A program made the translations under genes and the position numbers. From an uncultured Ardenticatenia bacterium (GTDB lineage Bacteria > Chloroflexota > Anaerolineae > Promineifilales > Promineifilaceae), in NCBI GenBank assembly GCA_937858165.1, contig CALLZA010000423.1, positions 1 to 10,347 of the forward strand: DNA of 10,347 bases, read 5' to 3'. The notes under the pieces are model-generated. The model searched no databases and was not told where the DNA came from. It saw nothing but the letters and a program-made list of their open reading frames with translations. Shown in pieces: positions 1 to 6,226 of this stretch; position 1 is the stretch's first letter, and every line of letters begins with the position of its first letter.

Positions 1-149
1 GCACTGGATCACCATAGTCTGACTTAATATTCTGTATGTGTGTGTATAACACGTCTTCACACTCTTGTGCGCGTCGCGCTAGTACACAGGTGTTCAGTTT
101 CTCATGTCTCCTATGGTTTGCTAGCAGTAATTGTTGCATTTTTTTTTTT
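1..149. other. Non-genomic sequence outside the P7 adapter
   Basis: This stretch lies outside the library adapter and ends in a run of T (139-149). In an Illumina read that runs off the end of its fragment, the adapter is followed by a homopolymer and then arbitrary base calls. Seen on the opposite strand, that is exactly this order. The composition (TG-rich, lower GC) also differs from the genomic insert. I see no gene here; any open frame through it is meaningless. Confidence 0.85.
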
Positions 150-215
150 CAAGCAGAAGGCGGCATACGAGATCTAGTACGGTCTCGTGGGCGCGGAGAT
201 GGGTATAAGAGACAG
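150..215. other. Illumina P7 end + i7 index + Nextera transposon end
   Basis: Positions 150-173 match the P7 flow-cell sequence with one mismatch. Positions 174-181 read CTAGTACG, the reverse complement of i7 index CGTACTAG, which I know as Nextera N702. Positions 182-215 match the Nextera read-2 transposon adapter ending in AGATGTGTATAAGAGACAG, with two T-to-G differences. Genomic sequence begins at 216. This is library contamination, not a biological mobile element, although the terminal 19 bases derive from the Tn5 mosaic end. Confidence 0.97.
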
Positions 216-1092
216 CCTGCCGATAGGCCATTACGTGGACGCCGGCCACACCGGGCATCTCGCGCACCTGCTGAATGATCTCGACGCAAATACGCTTGCC
301 CTCTTCGCGCTGCTTGCCCTTCGGCGCGCCGCGCAGCCGGGCAATGACCTCGTCGGGGATGTAGACGCCGGGCACTTTCGCGCGCATGAACTCGGCCGCC
401 TTCTCGCCCCGCAGCGGGCCGACGCCAACCAGGATGAACACCCGCTCGTGCAGCCCCAGGTCGCGCACTCGGCGCATAAACTCGGCCAGCCGCGGCACAT
501 CGAAGCAGTACTGCGTCTGGATGAACTCCGCCCCGGCTTCGACTTTCTTGGCCAGCCGCAGCGGCCGCCAGTCGTACGGCGGCGCAAACGGGTTCTCGGC
601 CGCGCCCAGGAAGAGGCGCGGTGGCGTAGTCAGCTTGCGCCCGCTGAGAAAGACGCCCTCGTCGCGCATGATGCGCGCCGTGCGCAAGAGCTGGATGGAG
701 TCAAAGTCGAAGACGCGCTTGGCCTCCGGCTGGTCGCCGTTGGTCACGTCGTCGCCGGTCAGGCACAGGACGTTGCTGACGCCCATCGCCGCCGCGCCCA
801 GCAGGTCGCCCTGGATGGCGATGCGGTTGCGGTCGCGGCAGGAGACCTGGAAGACGGGCGAGTAGCCGGCGCGGGTCAACAGGGCGCAGATGGCGACGCT
901 GGACATGTGGCAGTTGGCCCCACTGGCGTCGGTGGCGTTGATGGCATCGCAGACAGCGGCCAGCGTTACGGCCGCGTCATAGACCTCTTGGGGATCGGCG
1001 CTGTCGGGCGGGTTCAGCTCGGCCGTCACAGCAAAGCGGCCCGACCGCAACACCCGTTCGAGGCGGCTACCGGATTTGTATGTGATGTTCAT
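216..1092 (-). CDS. metF: Methylenetetrahydrofolate reductase, 3' end missing (partial)
   Basis: This gene encodes a TIM-barrel flavoprotein that reduces 5,10-methylene-THF to 5-methyl-THF, the methyl donor for methionine synthesis. About 292 residues are genomic. Visible family landmarks are AELNPP near residues 24-29 (the Glu corresponds by position to the catalytic Glu of E. coli MetF), LTGDD at 111-115 (flavin-contacting Asp) and IQTQYCFD at 191-198 (conserved TQ..FD folate-site motif). The start at 1092 gives the usual N-terminus. It overlaps the end of metV by 26 bases and has no clear Shine-Dalgarno, so translation is probably coupled to metV. The frame runs from genomic DNA straight into the Nextera adapter and acquires the false tail VSYTHLRAHET. 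MetF proteins are usually about 290-310 residues, so probably only a short C-terminal piece and the stop are missing. It is the last gene visible of the cluster. Confidence 0.93.
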
Positions 1093-1621
1093 GGCCGTTG
1101 CTCGAAGGGGTCGCCAGGCTGACGGGTTGGTTTAGCTTGACCTGTGACGGGACGCGCCGCCAGCCTTCGGGGTAGGTGGTGTCGGCCCCGGTCAGCATGT
1201 TGACCCAGGCCGAATCCCCTTGCAGGCGGTGGTTGACCGGCGGCTGAATCCACAGCATCTCGTCGCCGTAGTAGGCCATGCGCCCGGCGCGGTCGAACGC
1301 CTGCACCCAGACGCAGAAGCGGTCGGGGAAGACCTCACAGTGGCCGTTGGGGCGCACGCCGCCGCACGGGCCGTTGCGCAAGCTCTTGGGGCAGCTCATG
1401 GGGCAGGTCATGCCCGTGGAGTGGAGGATGCACTGGCCGCAACTGCGGCAGTCGAAAATGAGTTGTTTGGCCGGCTCCTCGAAGGGAACGAGCCAACGCT
1501 CGGCCCGCTCGTAGCCGACGCGGCGGATGAGTGGGGCGGCGCGGGTAAACAGGCGGTGGGTCAGGTCGTAGGCGCGCTCCAGCAGCCGGGGGTGGGCCTG
1601 CAACCAGCTACGCAGGGACAT
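1067..1621 (-). CDS. metV: MetV-like cysteine-rich partner of MetF (MTHFR C-terminal domain family)
   Basis: This 184-residue protein resembles the 'methylenetetrahydrofolate reductase C-terminal' family (PF12225), known as MetV where it forms a complex with MetF, for example in acetogens. The N-terminal 50 residues are helical and basic. The core holds eight cysteines at about 58, 61, 64, 73, 77, 86, 95 and 103, in CRSCGQC, CPMSCPK, GPCGG and GHC contexts, enough for a metal or Fe-S centre. The C-terminal half carries aromatic motifs such as AYYGDEMLW. AGGAG (1631-1635) lies 9 bases before the ATG and overlaps the stop codon of the preceding methyltransferase gene, and the 3' end overlaps metF by 26 bases. 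The three genes are therefore tightly coupled. The inferred role is to pass electrons to MetF or to stabilise it. No HdrA or RnfC-type partner is present in the window, so the electron donor is open. Confidence 0.85.
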   Translation of the reverse strand: MSLRSWLQAHPRLLERAYDLTHRLFTRAAPLIRRVGYERAERWLVPFEEPAKQLIFDCRSCGQCILHSTGMTCPMSCPKSLRNGPCGGVRPNGHCEVFPDRFCVWVQAFDRAGRMAYYGDEMLWIQPPVNHRLQGDSAWVNMLTGADTTYPEGWRRVPSQVKLNQPVSLATPSSNGHEHHIQIR

Positions 1622-1630
1622 TGGGTTTCG

Positions 1631-1635
1631 CTCCT
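1631..1635 (-). promoter_or_regulatory. Shine-Dalgarno of metV overlapping the upstream stop codon
   Basis: The minus-strand reading is AGGAG, 9 bases before the metV ATG. Its first two bases lie within the TAG stop of the homocysteine methyltransferase gene (1634-1636), a typical layout for translational coupling. Confidence 0.75.
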
Positions 1636-2629
1636 AGTTGCGGGGGCGGCGGTAGGTCCGCTCACGGGCGGTGGGTGGTTCGGCCGCGCTGTTGTCGTTG
1701 TTGGCGGCCATTTCGGCGACCAGTGCGGCGCGGTCGGCGTCGGAAAGGGGGGCGCGCAACGCCGCGGCGATGGCGGCGATGTGGTCGGGGCCGTTGCCGC
1801 AACAGCCGCCGATGAAGCAGGCCCCCAGGGCTCGCACGCGCTGGGCATAGCGGCCCATGATAGGTGGCGTGGCGTCGTAGATAAGTTCGTTGTTGCGCCA
1901 TTGGGGGATGCCGGCGTTGGCCTTGGCAATGAGGCGGACGTCCGGCGCGGCGCGGTGCATGGCGTCGATGACGCCCTCGATCTCGGCGATGCCGTTACCG
2001 CAGTTGCCGCCGACGGCCACCAAGCCCCACTCCTTCATGGTCCGCACGGCCTGGGCCGGGGTGACGCCCATCATCGTCCGGCCGTTGGTGTCGAAGCTCA
2101 TGGTAGCGGCGATGGGCAAGTCGGTGATCGAGCGCGCGCCCTCGACGGCCGCGCGCGCCTCCGCCAGATCGCTCATCGTCTCGACCCACAGCAGATCGAC
2201 ACCGCCGGCGGCCAGCCCGCGCACCTGCTCGGCAAAGGCGGCCCGCGCGTCGTCGAAGGTCATCGTGCCCATCGGGGCCAGCAGCTCGCCCGTTGGCCCC
2301 ATCGACCCGGCCACTAGGACGACCCGCTCGGCGGTGTCGGCCGCGGCGCGGGCGTTCTGGGCCGCGGCGCGGTTCAATTCGTAGACGCGGTCTTGCAGGT
2401 TGTGGAGCTTCAGCCGGTAGCGCGTGCCGCCGAAGGAGTTGGTCAGAATGATCTGCGAGCCTGAGTTGACATAATGTTGATGGACGGCACGGATGCGGTC
2501 GGCGTGGGATACGTTCCACTCCTCCGGCGGCGCGCCGGCCAGCAGCCCGGCGGCAAATAGCATCGTGCCCATCGCGCCGTCTAGGACGATGGGTTCGTTG
2601 GTGTCGAGGAGGTGTTGTAGCTTATTCAT
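1634..2629 (-). CDS. Homocysteine S-methyltransferase family protein (Bmt/MetH homocysteine-domain-like)
   Basis: This is a 331-residue zinc-dependent methyltransferase of the PF02574 family, which activates homocysteine as a zinc thiolate and methylates it to methionine. The N-terminus has LDGAMGTMLF (16-25). LTNSFGGTRYRLKLH (62-76) and SMGPTGELLAPMG (109-121) follow. The zinc ligands are Cys210 in GGNCGNG and Cys276/Cys277 in GGCCGNG. The sequence resembles proteins annotated as betaine-homocysteine methyltransferase (Bmt) in Alphaproteobacteria and the first domain of MetH. It has no B12, folate or SAM-activation domain. The separate corrinoid protein immediately upstream (71-base gap) suggests that it takes methyl from methyl-cobalamin, as the MetH module does, rather than from betaine. 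The start is fixed by a strong GGAGG. The last 25 residues are a polar, probably disordered tail. The exact methyl donor cannot be decided from sequence alone. Confidence 0.9.
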   Translation of the reverse strand: MNKLQHLLDTNEPIVLDGAMGTMLFAAGLLAGAPPEEWNVSHADRIRAVHQHYVNSGSQIILTNSFGGTRYRLKLHNLQDRVYELNRAAAQNARAAADTAERVVLVAGSMGPTGELLAPMGTMTFDDARAAFAEQVRGLAAGGVDLLWVETMSDLAEARAAVEGARSITDLPIAATMSFDTNGRTMMGVTPAQAVRTMKEWGLVAVGGNCGNGIAEIEGVIDAMHRAAPDVRLIAKANAGIPQWRNNELIYDATPPIMGRYAQRVRALGACFIGGCCGNGPDHIAAIAAALRAPLSDADRAALVAEMAANNDNSAAEPPTARERTYRRPRN

Positions 2630-2634
2630 AGATT

Positions 2635-2639
2635 CCTCC
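2635..2639 (-). promoter_or_regulatory. Strong Shine-Dalgarno of the homocysteine methyltransferase
   Basis: The minus-strand reading is GGAGG, 5 bases before the ATG at 2629. It confirms the start codon. A long hairpin (2647-2694) ends 7 bases upstream of it. Confidence 0.8.
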
Positions 2640-2646
2640 GAAACAA

Positions 2647-2694
2647 GGTTCCAGCTTCCAGGGGAATAGCGCTCTTCCCCTGGAACCTGGAACC
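2647..2694. repeat. Long inverted repeat between corrinoid-protein and methyltransferase genes
   Basis: Arms 2647-2666 and 2675-2694 are reverse complements at 19 of 20 positions around an 8-base loop containing AGCGCT. One more A-T pair extends the base of the stem. The minus-strand transcript of the first arm contains two adjacent copies of GGTTCCA. It lies just after the corrinoid-protein stop and before the methyltransferase Shine-Dalgarno. No clear U-run follows it, so an mRNA-stabilising or processing hairpin, or a dispersed palindromic repeat, is as likely as a terminator. Confidence 0.85.
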
Positions 2695-2700
2695 TGTGAC

Positions 2701-3402
2701 CTAGCCTCTTGTCTTCGCTTTCTGCCGCCGGATATACATGAACTTTTTGGCCGTCTCGACACCGACGGCCGCATCGCGGCAGTAGGCGTCGGCCCCAATC
2801 TCCTCGGCGAACGCCTCGTTGAGCGGCGCGCCGCCGACGAGCACGATGATGTCCTGGCGAATGCCGGCCTCTTTCAGAGCGTCGATAACCACGCGCATGT
2901 AGGGCATGGTCGTCGTCAGCAGGGCGCTCATGCCCAGGATGTCGGGCTTATGCTTCTCGATGGCGGCCATGAAGTTATCGACCGAGTTGTTGACGCCCAG
3001 GTCGATGACCTCGAAGCCGGCCCCTTCCATCATCATCCCGGTCAGGTTCTTGCCGATGTCGTGGATGTCGCCCTTGACCGTACCGACGACCATGGTGCCG
3101 ATCTTTTCCGCGCCCGTCTCGGCCAGCAGCGGCCGCAGGATGGCCATGCCCGCCTTCATCGCCTTGGCGGCCATGAGCACTTCGGGCACGAAAAGGATGC
3201 CGTCGCGGAAGTCGGCGCCGACGATGTCCATGCCGGCGACGAGGCCGGAGGTGAGGATGGTATACGGCTCGTGGCCGCGTTCGAGCATGACGTTGACTTC
3301 CTCGACGACCTCCTCAGCGTAGCCGTCGTAGAGGTCTTCCTTCATCAATTCATAGATCTCGTCGTCCGACATCGTTTGCAGGTCGATCTCTTCGTCACTC
3401 AT
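2701..3402 (-). CDS. Corrinoid (B12)-binding methyl-carrier protein
   Basis: This is a 233-residue two-domain cobalamin carrier, like the B12 modules of MetH, MtaC and MtbC. Residues about 10-95 form the helical cap (B12-binding_2) with GLVAGMDIVG and the conserved FVPEVLMAAKAMKAG. Residues about 100-225 form the Rossmann B12-binding domain with GTVKGDIHDIGKN (107-119), so Asp112, His114 and Gly117 give the D-x-H-x-x-G motif and His114 is the lower cobalt ligand. MSALLTTTM (158-166) and VGGAPLN (189-195) complete the cobalamin pocket. It shuttles the methyl group between a donor enzyme and, here, most likely the adjacent homocysteine methyltransferase. The RACo-like gene upstream would reactivate it when it oxidises to cob(II)alamin. 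A GGAAG about 10-12 bases before the ATG supports the start. The first 15 residues are acidic. The substrate-specific partner is inferred from context. Confidence 0.93.
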   Translation of the reverse strand: MSDEEIDLQTMSDDEIYELMKEDLYDGYAEEVVEEVNVMLERGHEPYTILTSGLVAGMDIVGADFRDGILFVPEVLMAAKAMKAGMAILRPLLAETGAEKIGTMVVGTVKGDIHDIGKNLTGMMMEGAGFEVIDLGVNNSVDNFMAAIEKHKPDILGMSALLTTTMPYMRVVIDALKEAGIRQDIIVLVGGAPLNEAFAEEIGADAYCRDAAVGVETAKKFMYIRRQKAKTRG

Positions 3403-3417
3403 GACACATACTCTTCC

Positions 3418-3525
3418 TGTAGCGCGGGTTGCTCTACCTACGCTCTTCCACCGTCACAGTTATAGCTGCGCGGGTTGCCTACCCGCGCTACAGCCGGATC
3501 GCGGGTAACCAAACCGCGCTATAGC
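3418..3525. repeat. Degenerate GC-rich repeat cluster with palindromic core
   Basis: An 11-base word, GCGCGGGTTGC, occurs at 3422-3432 and again at 3468-3478, each followed by similar CTACC..CGCT sequence. The second copy forms a perfect 8-bp stem (3468-3475 with 3481-3488) and continues to CTACAGC. A third fragment, CCGCGCTATAGC at 3514-3525, crosses the stop codon of the RACo-like gene. The parts fit degraded copies of a palindromic unit that begins TGTAGCGCGGGT. It fills most of the gap upstream of the corrinoid-protein gene, so it could also fold in that leader. Confidence 0.7.
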
Positions 3526-5576
3526 TTGCGCCCGCGGATGCGTTCGGCCCGGAGGGCGCGGCCGTTGGCCTTGTTGCCGTTGGCCGTGCGAGGTAAGGGC
3601 GTCGTCAGACGGCTCTCCAGATGGGGGAACGTGTCCGTGGCGTGCGGGATGTGAATCGCGCCGACGAACTCATCCTGGAAGTGTGGGTCAATGGCCGTCT
3701 CGACGTAGGTTACCCAGCGCGCCAGCTCGGCCGCCTCGGCCCGCTTATGCCGGTTCAGCAGGGCGATGCGCGCCCCGTCGCCGGCAGCGTTGCCCACAGC
3801 CGTCACCCGGTCGAGCGAGCAGTCGGGGATAAGGCCCAACAGCATAGCGTACTGCGGGTCGATGTAGCTGCCGAACGCCCCGGCCAGGGTGATCCGTTCG
3901 ACGCGCGCGACACCCAGGCGATTCATAAGCAGCTTCGCCCCGGCATAAAGCGCCGCCTTGGCCAACTGGATATTGCGCACGTCATCCTGCGTCACCAGAA
4001 TGGGCTGACCGTTGGCCGTCTGGTTGCCGGTCGCCAACACGTAGGCCCCGCGCTTGCCTTCCCAGACCACGCGCTCGTGCGGCCGGTCGGGGTCGAAGCG
4101 GCCGTCGCCACGGATGATGCCGGCTAGGAACATCTCGGCCACGACCTCAATGATGCCCGAACCACAGATGCCCGCCGCCAGGTGTTGCGGTTGGGCTTCC
4201 GGCGGCACGTCCGGCCCACTCGGCCAGGCGTCGGACCAACGATCCTCGCCGATGACGCGAAAGCGGGCCGCCCAGTTCTGCGGGTCGATGCGCACGCGCT
4301 CGATGGCCCCCGGCGCGGCGCGCATGCCGAAGCGAATCTGCGCCCCCTCGAACGCCGGGCCGGTGGGGCTGCTGGCGCTAAGCAGCCGTTGGCGGTTGCC
4401 CAGCACGATCTCGGCGTTGGTGCCGACGTCGACGAGCAGGGTTAGCTCATCCTGGCGGTGCGGCTCTTCGGCCAGCAGCACGCCGACGTTGTCCGCGCCG
4501 ACGTGCCCTGCTTCGGCCGGCAAGACGTGGACGTAGGCTCCCGGATGGAAGCGCAACTCCAACTCGCGGGCCTTCACGTCCACCGCATCGCGCGTGGCCA
4601 GGGCGAACGGGGCGCCGCCTAACTCCTGCGGGTTGATACCCAGCAGGATGTGGATCATCGTCGTATTGCCCACAAAAACAGCGTCGTGGATGTCGCGCAG
4701 TTGCTGCCCGGCGGCGCGGGCGGCGCGGGCGGCCAGCGCGTTGAGCGCCTCAATGACGGCCGCGTGCAGCTTGTCCAGCCCGCCGGGGTGGGTCGTGGCG
4801 TAGGAGACGCGGCTCATCAGGTCTTCGCCATACGTTACCTGTGGGTTCATCGCCGCCTCGGTCGCCAGCACGGCCCCGGTGCGGAGGTCGCATAGATGAC
4901 CGGCAATGGTCGTCGAGCCGATGTCAACGGCCAGGCCAAAAAGGCCCTCTTTATAGCCGGGCTGCACGTCGATTACTTCATGCTCGCCCCACAGAATGAT
5001 GGTGACGGCCCAGTTGCCCGCGCGCAGCGCCGGCTGGAGGCGGCGCAGGGCGGGCAGGTCAATGGTGAGGTTGGTCAGTTGCCACTGCGCGGCCAGCGCG
5101 GCTTGCAACCGGCCCCAGTCGCCGCGGTGCTCGCCCAACTCGGCCGGATCGACTTCAACGTAGAGCCGGCGCACGGCCGGGGCCACGTCGATGACGCGCG
5201 TCGTGGCCGACTTGCGGATAACTTGCTTGTGGGCGCGGCTCTCCTCCGGCACATAGACCAGTACGTCGCCGCGGACGTGGCTGGCGCAAGCGAGGCGATA
5301 CGCCCCGTCGCCGTCGGGCGCGGCAGCCAGCAGACCCGTCTCGCGGGCGTCGGGTGGGCTGACGTGGGCGGCGGCCGAGTCGATACCGTGTTTGGCGAAG
5401 CGGCCTTCTTCGATGCGAACGCGGCACTTGGCGCAGGTCAGACGGCCGCCGCAGATGCTTTCGATCGCCACGCCCAACTGGCGAGCGGTGTCGAGGAGTG
5501 TCTCGTTGGCTCGCGCCTGGCCGCGGCGGCCGGAGGGCATGAAGATGACGTGATGTTCGCCGTTGGCCGTAGCCAT
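3519..5576 (-). CDS. Corrinoid-protein reductive activase (RACo/RamA-like ferredoxin-ASKHA protein)
   Basis: This 685-residue protein matches the DUF4445/RACo architecture. Such proteins use ATP to drive reduction of inactive cob(II)alamin to cob(I)alamin in corrinoid methyl carriers. Residues about 1-110 are a [2Fe-2S] ferredoxin domain with Cys42, Cys48, Cys51 (C-x5-C-x2-C) and Cys97. A linker domain (about 115-210) follows. The ASKHA ATPase begins at GLAVDIGSTT (214-223) and contains VFVGNTTM (300-307), LVDVGTNAEIVLG (381-393), AAGICGSGIIEV (467-478) and TLAGAFGSYIDP (563-574), the usual nucleotide-binding landmarks. I chose the ATG at 5576, with a weak GGTGA upstream. An upstream in-frame extension to 5675 would run through a promoter-like sequence and lacks family similarity. 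The C-terminus ends in a basic, Asn/Gly-rich tail. The nearby corrinoid protein is the obvious client. RACo family assignment is firm; the client is inferred. Confidence 0.92.
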   Translation of the reverse strand: MATANGEHHVIFMPSGRRGQARANETLLDTARQLGVAIESICGGRLTCAKCRVRIEEGRFAKHGIDSAAAHVSPPDARETGLLAAAPDGDGAYRLACASHVRGDVLVYVPEESRAHKQVIRKSATTRVIDVAPAVRRLYVEVDPAELGEHRGDWGRLQAALAAQWQLTNLTIDLPALRRLQPALRAGNWAVTIILWGEHEVIDVQPGYKEGLFGLAVDIGSTTIAGHLCDLRTGAVLATEAAMNPQVTYGEDLMSRVSYATTHPGGLDKLHAAVIEALNALAARAARAAGQQLRDIHDAVFVGNTTMIHILLGINPQELGGAPFALATRDAVDVKARELELRFHPGAYVHVLPAEAGHVGADNVGVLLAEEPHRQDELTLLVDVGTNAEIVLGNRQRLLSASSPTGPAFEGAQIRFGMRAAPGAIERVRIDPQNWAARFRVIGEDRWSDAWPSGPDVPPEAQPQHLAAGICGSGIIEVVAEMFLAGIIRGDGRFDPDRPHERVVWEGKRGAYVLATGNQTANGQPILVTQDDVRNIQLAKAALYAGAKLLMNRLGVARVERITLAGAFGSYIDPQYAMLLGLIPDCSLDRVTAVGNAAGDGARIALLNRHKRAEAAELARWVTYVETAIDPHFQDEFVGAIHIPHATDTFPHLESRLTTPLPRTANGNKANGRALRAERIRGRKL

Positions 5577-5641
5577 GTCAATTTCACCGGGCAGAGGCAC
5601 GCCGCAGGGGGGCGCACAGACAGCATCCAGAAGTTTAAGGG

Positions 5642-5670
5642 ATTCTAGCACGCCGGGGCACGTGCTCCAA
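5642..5670 (-). promoter_or_regulatory. Possible sigma-70-type promoter for the RACo-like gene
   Basis: On the minus strand, TTGGAG (5665-5670) and TAGAAT (5642-5647) are separated by 17 bases. The -10 matches consensus at five of six positions and the -35 at three. It lies about 65 bases before the chosen ATG and after the repeat remnants. It would let the corrinoid part of the cluster be transcribed separately from the upstream genes. Confidence 0.35.
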
Positions 5671-5682
5671 AGCAAGAGAGGG

Positions 5683-5775
5683 AACCACAGATTTCACAGA
5701 TTAAGAGCAAGAGCCTCACGCCAGGATCGTCAGGGGCGCCAAAAACGCCAAGAACCAACTTTTCATTCTGTGGTT
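5683..5775. repeat. Composite repeat remnant with inverted ends
   Basis: AACCACAGATTTCACAGATT (5683-5702) is a single-arm, shortened copy of the palindrome at 9487-9554. The opposite end, TCTGTGGTT (5767-5775), is the reverse complement of its first nine bases. Between them, 5736-5754 matches 17 of 19 bases of the unrelated hairpin arm at 6138-6156. The right end runs into the last codons of the small gene ending at 5763. It looks like pieces of two repeat families joined together. Confidence 0.65.
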
Positions 5776-6074
5776 TCTATCTTCTGACGAATCGCCGCCG
5801 CGACGGCGCGTGTGTCGAGGGTGGGGTGGCGTGCCTCCAGCTCGGCGGCCACGGCCGCGGCGACCTCGGCCGGGGAGCCGTCGCGCTCCTGCGCCTCGCC
5901 CCAGACGAAGCCGGACAGGTAGCCGTCAGTGCCGGTTAGCCCGGCAGACATGGCGGCGCTATCGACGGCTTCCTGGAAGCGTGGCGGCAGTTCGATGCTG
6001 GCGCGGTCGCGGCGGCCGCCGGCGCGGACTTGAACGGGGATGCCGTGCCAATAGAGGATTTGGTAAGATGTCAT
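5763..6074 (-). CDS. Small 'virulence factor' family protein (PF13769-like), function unknown
   Basis: This 103-residue protein begins MTSYQILYWHGIPVQVRAG, then has RRDRASIELPPRFQEAVDSAA and GYLSGFVWGEAQERDGSPAEVA. I recognise this pattern as PF13769, a small family labelled 'virulence factor' in databases without a demonstrated activity. It is soluble, with no signal peptide or membrane segment. The conserved block is residues 1-80, and the last 20 residues form an Ala-rich helix. As I recall, relatives in Alphaproteobacteria often sit beside corrinoid methyltransferase, MetF and RACo genes, and this neighbourhood fits. That argues for a role in one-carbon or cobalamin metabolism rather than virulence, but the activity is unknown. 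The start at 6074 matches the family N-terminus although no good Shine-Dalgarno precedes it. An upstream ATG at 6134 adds 20 unconserved residues overlapping a hairpin repeat. The final codons (Thr-Thr-Glu) fall in repeat-like sequence. Confidence 0.8.
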   Translation of the reverse strand: MTSYQILYWHGIPVQVRAGGRRDRASIELPPRFQEAVDSAAMSAGLTGTDGYLSGFVWGEAQERDGSPAEVAAAVAAELEARHPTLDTRAVAAAIRQKIETTE

Positions 6075-6130
6075 AGTCGGCTGTTCGTAGTGCGTGGCCT
6101 CGCTCTTATCAGCTGGGAGAAGAACCTCAT

Positions 6131-6188
6131 GCAAAGAGCGCCAAGAACGCCAAGAGAAAACTCTCCTGGCGTTATTGGCGCTCTTTGC
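6131..6188. repeat. Long inverted repeat (27-bp arms) between oxidase and small gene
   Basis: Arms 6131-6157 and 6162-6188 are reverse complements at 25 of 27 positions around a 4-base loop. The arm begins GCAAAGAGCGC, a word also starting the hairpin at 7539. It lies 38 bases after the oxidase stop on the minus strand and could end that transcript, but no U-run follows. CGCCAAGAACGCCAAG within the left arm recurs in modified form at 5738-5753. Confidence 0.88.
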
Positions 6189-6226
6189 GCCCTTGGCGGG
6201 AGATCTTCTGCCTCAATCGACCTCTG

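Noticed and set aside
139..149. T-run as an intrinsic terminator or homopolymer tract
   Set aside because: It directly abuts the P7 adapter, and the mirror-image A-run abuts P5, so both are read-through artefacts.
196..215. Tn5 mosaic end as evidence of a natural transposon
   Set aside because: It is continuous with P7, an index and the commercial Nextera adapter, so it comes from library tagmentation.
187..1122. A plus-strand open frame opposite metF beginning inside the adapter
   Set aside because: Its start codon lies in the Nextera sequence, and the rest is the shadow of metF.
1220..2317. A 365-codon plus-strand open frame opposite metV and the methyltransferase
   Set aside because: It is another antisense shadow. 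The minus-strand proteins have clear family motifs and ribosome sites, and this frame has none.
4896..5648. A 250-codon plus-strand frame opposite the RACo-like gene
   Set aside because: It is a shadow frame with no motif. The opposite strand encodes a clear ferredoxin and ASKHA protein.
5577..5675. N-terminal extension of the RACo-like protein to 5675
   Set aside because: The extra 33 residues have no ferredoxin similarity and cross a better promoter candidate.
6075..6134. Start of the small protein at 6134
   Set aside because: The extra 20 residues are unlike the family and run into a hairpin repeat. The conserved N-terminus begins at 6074.
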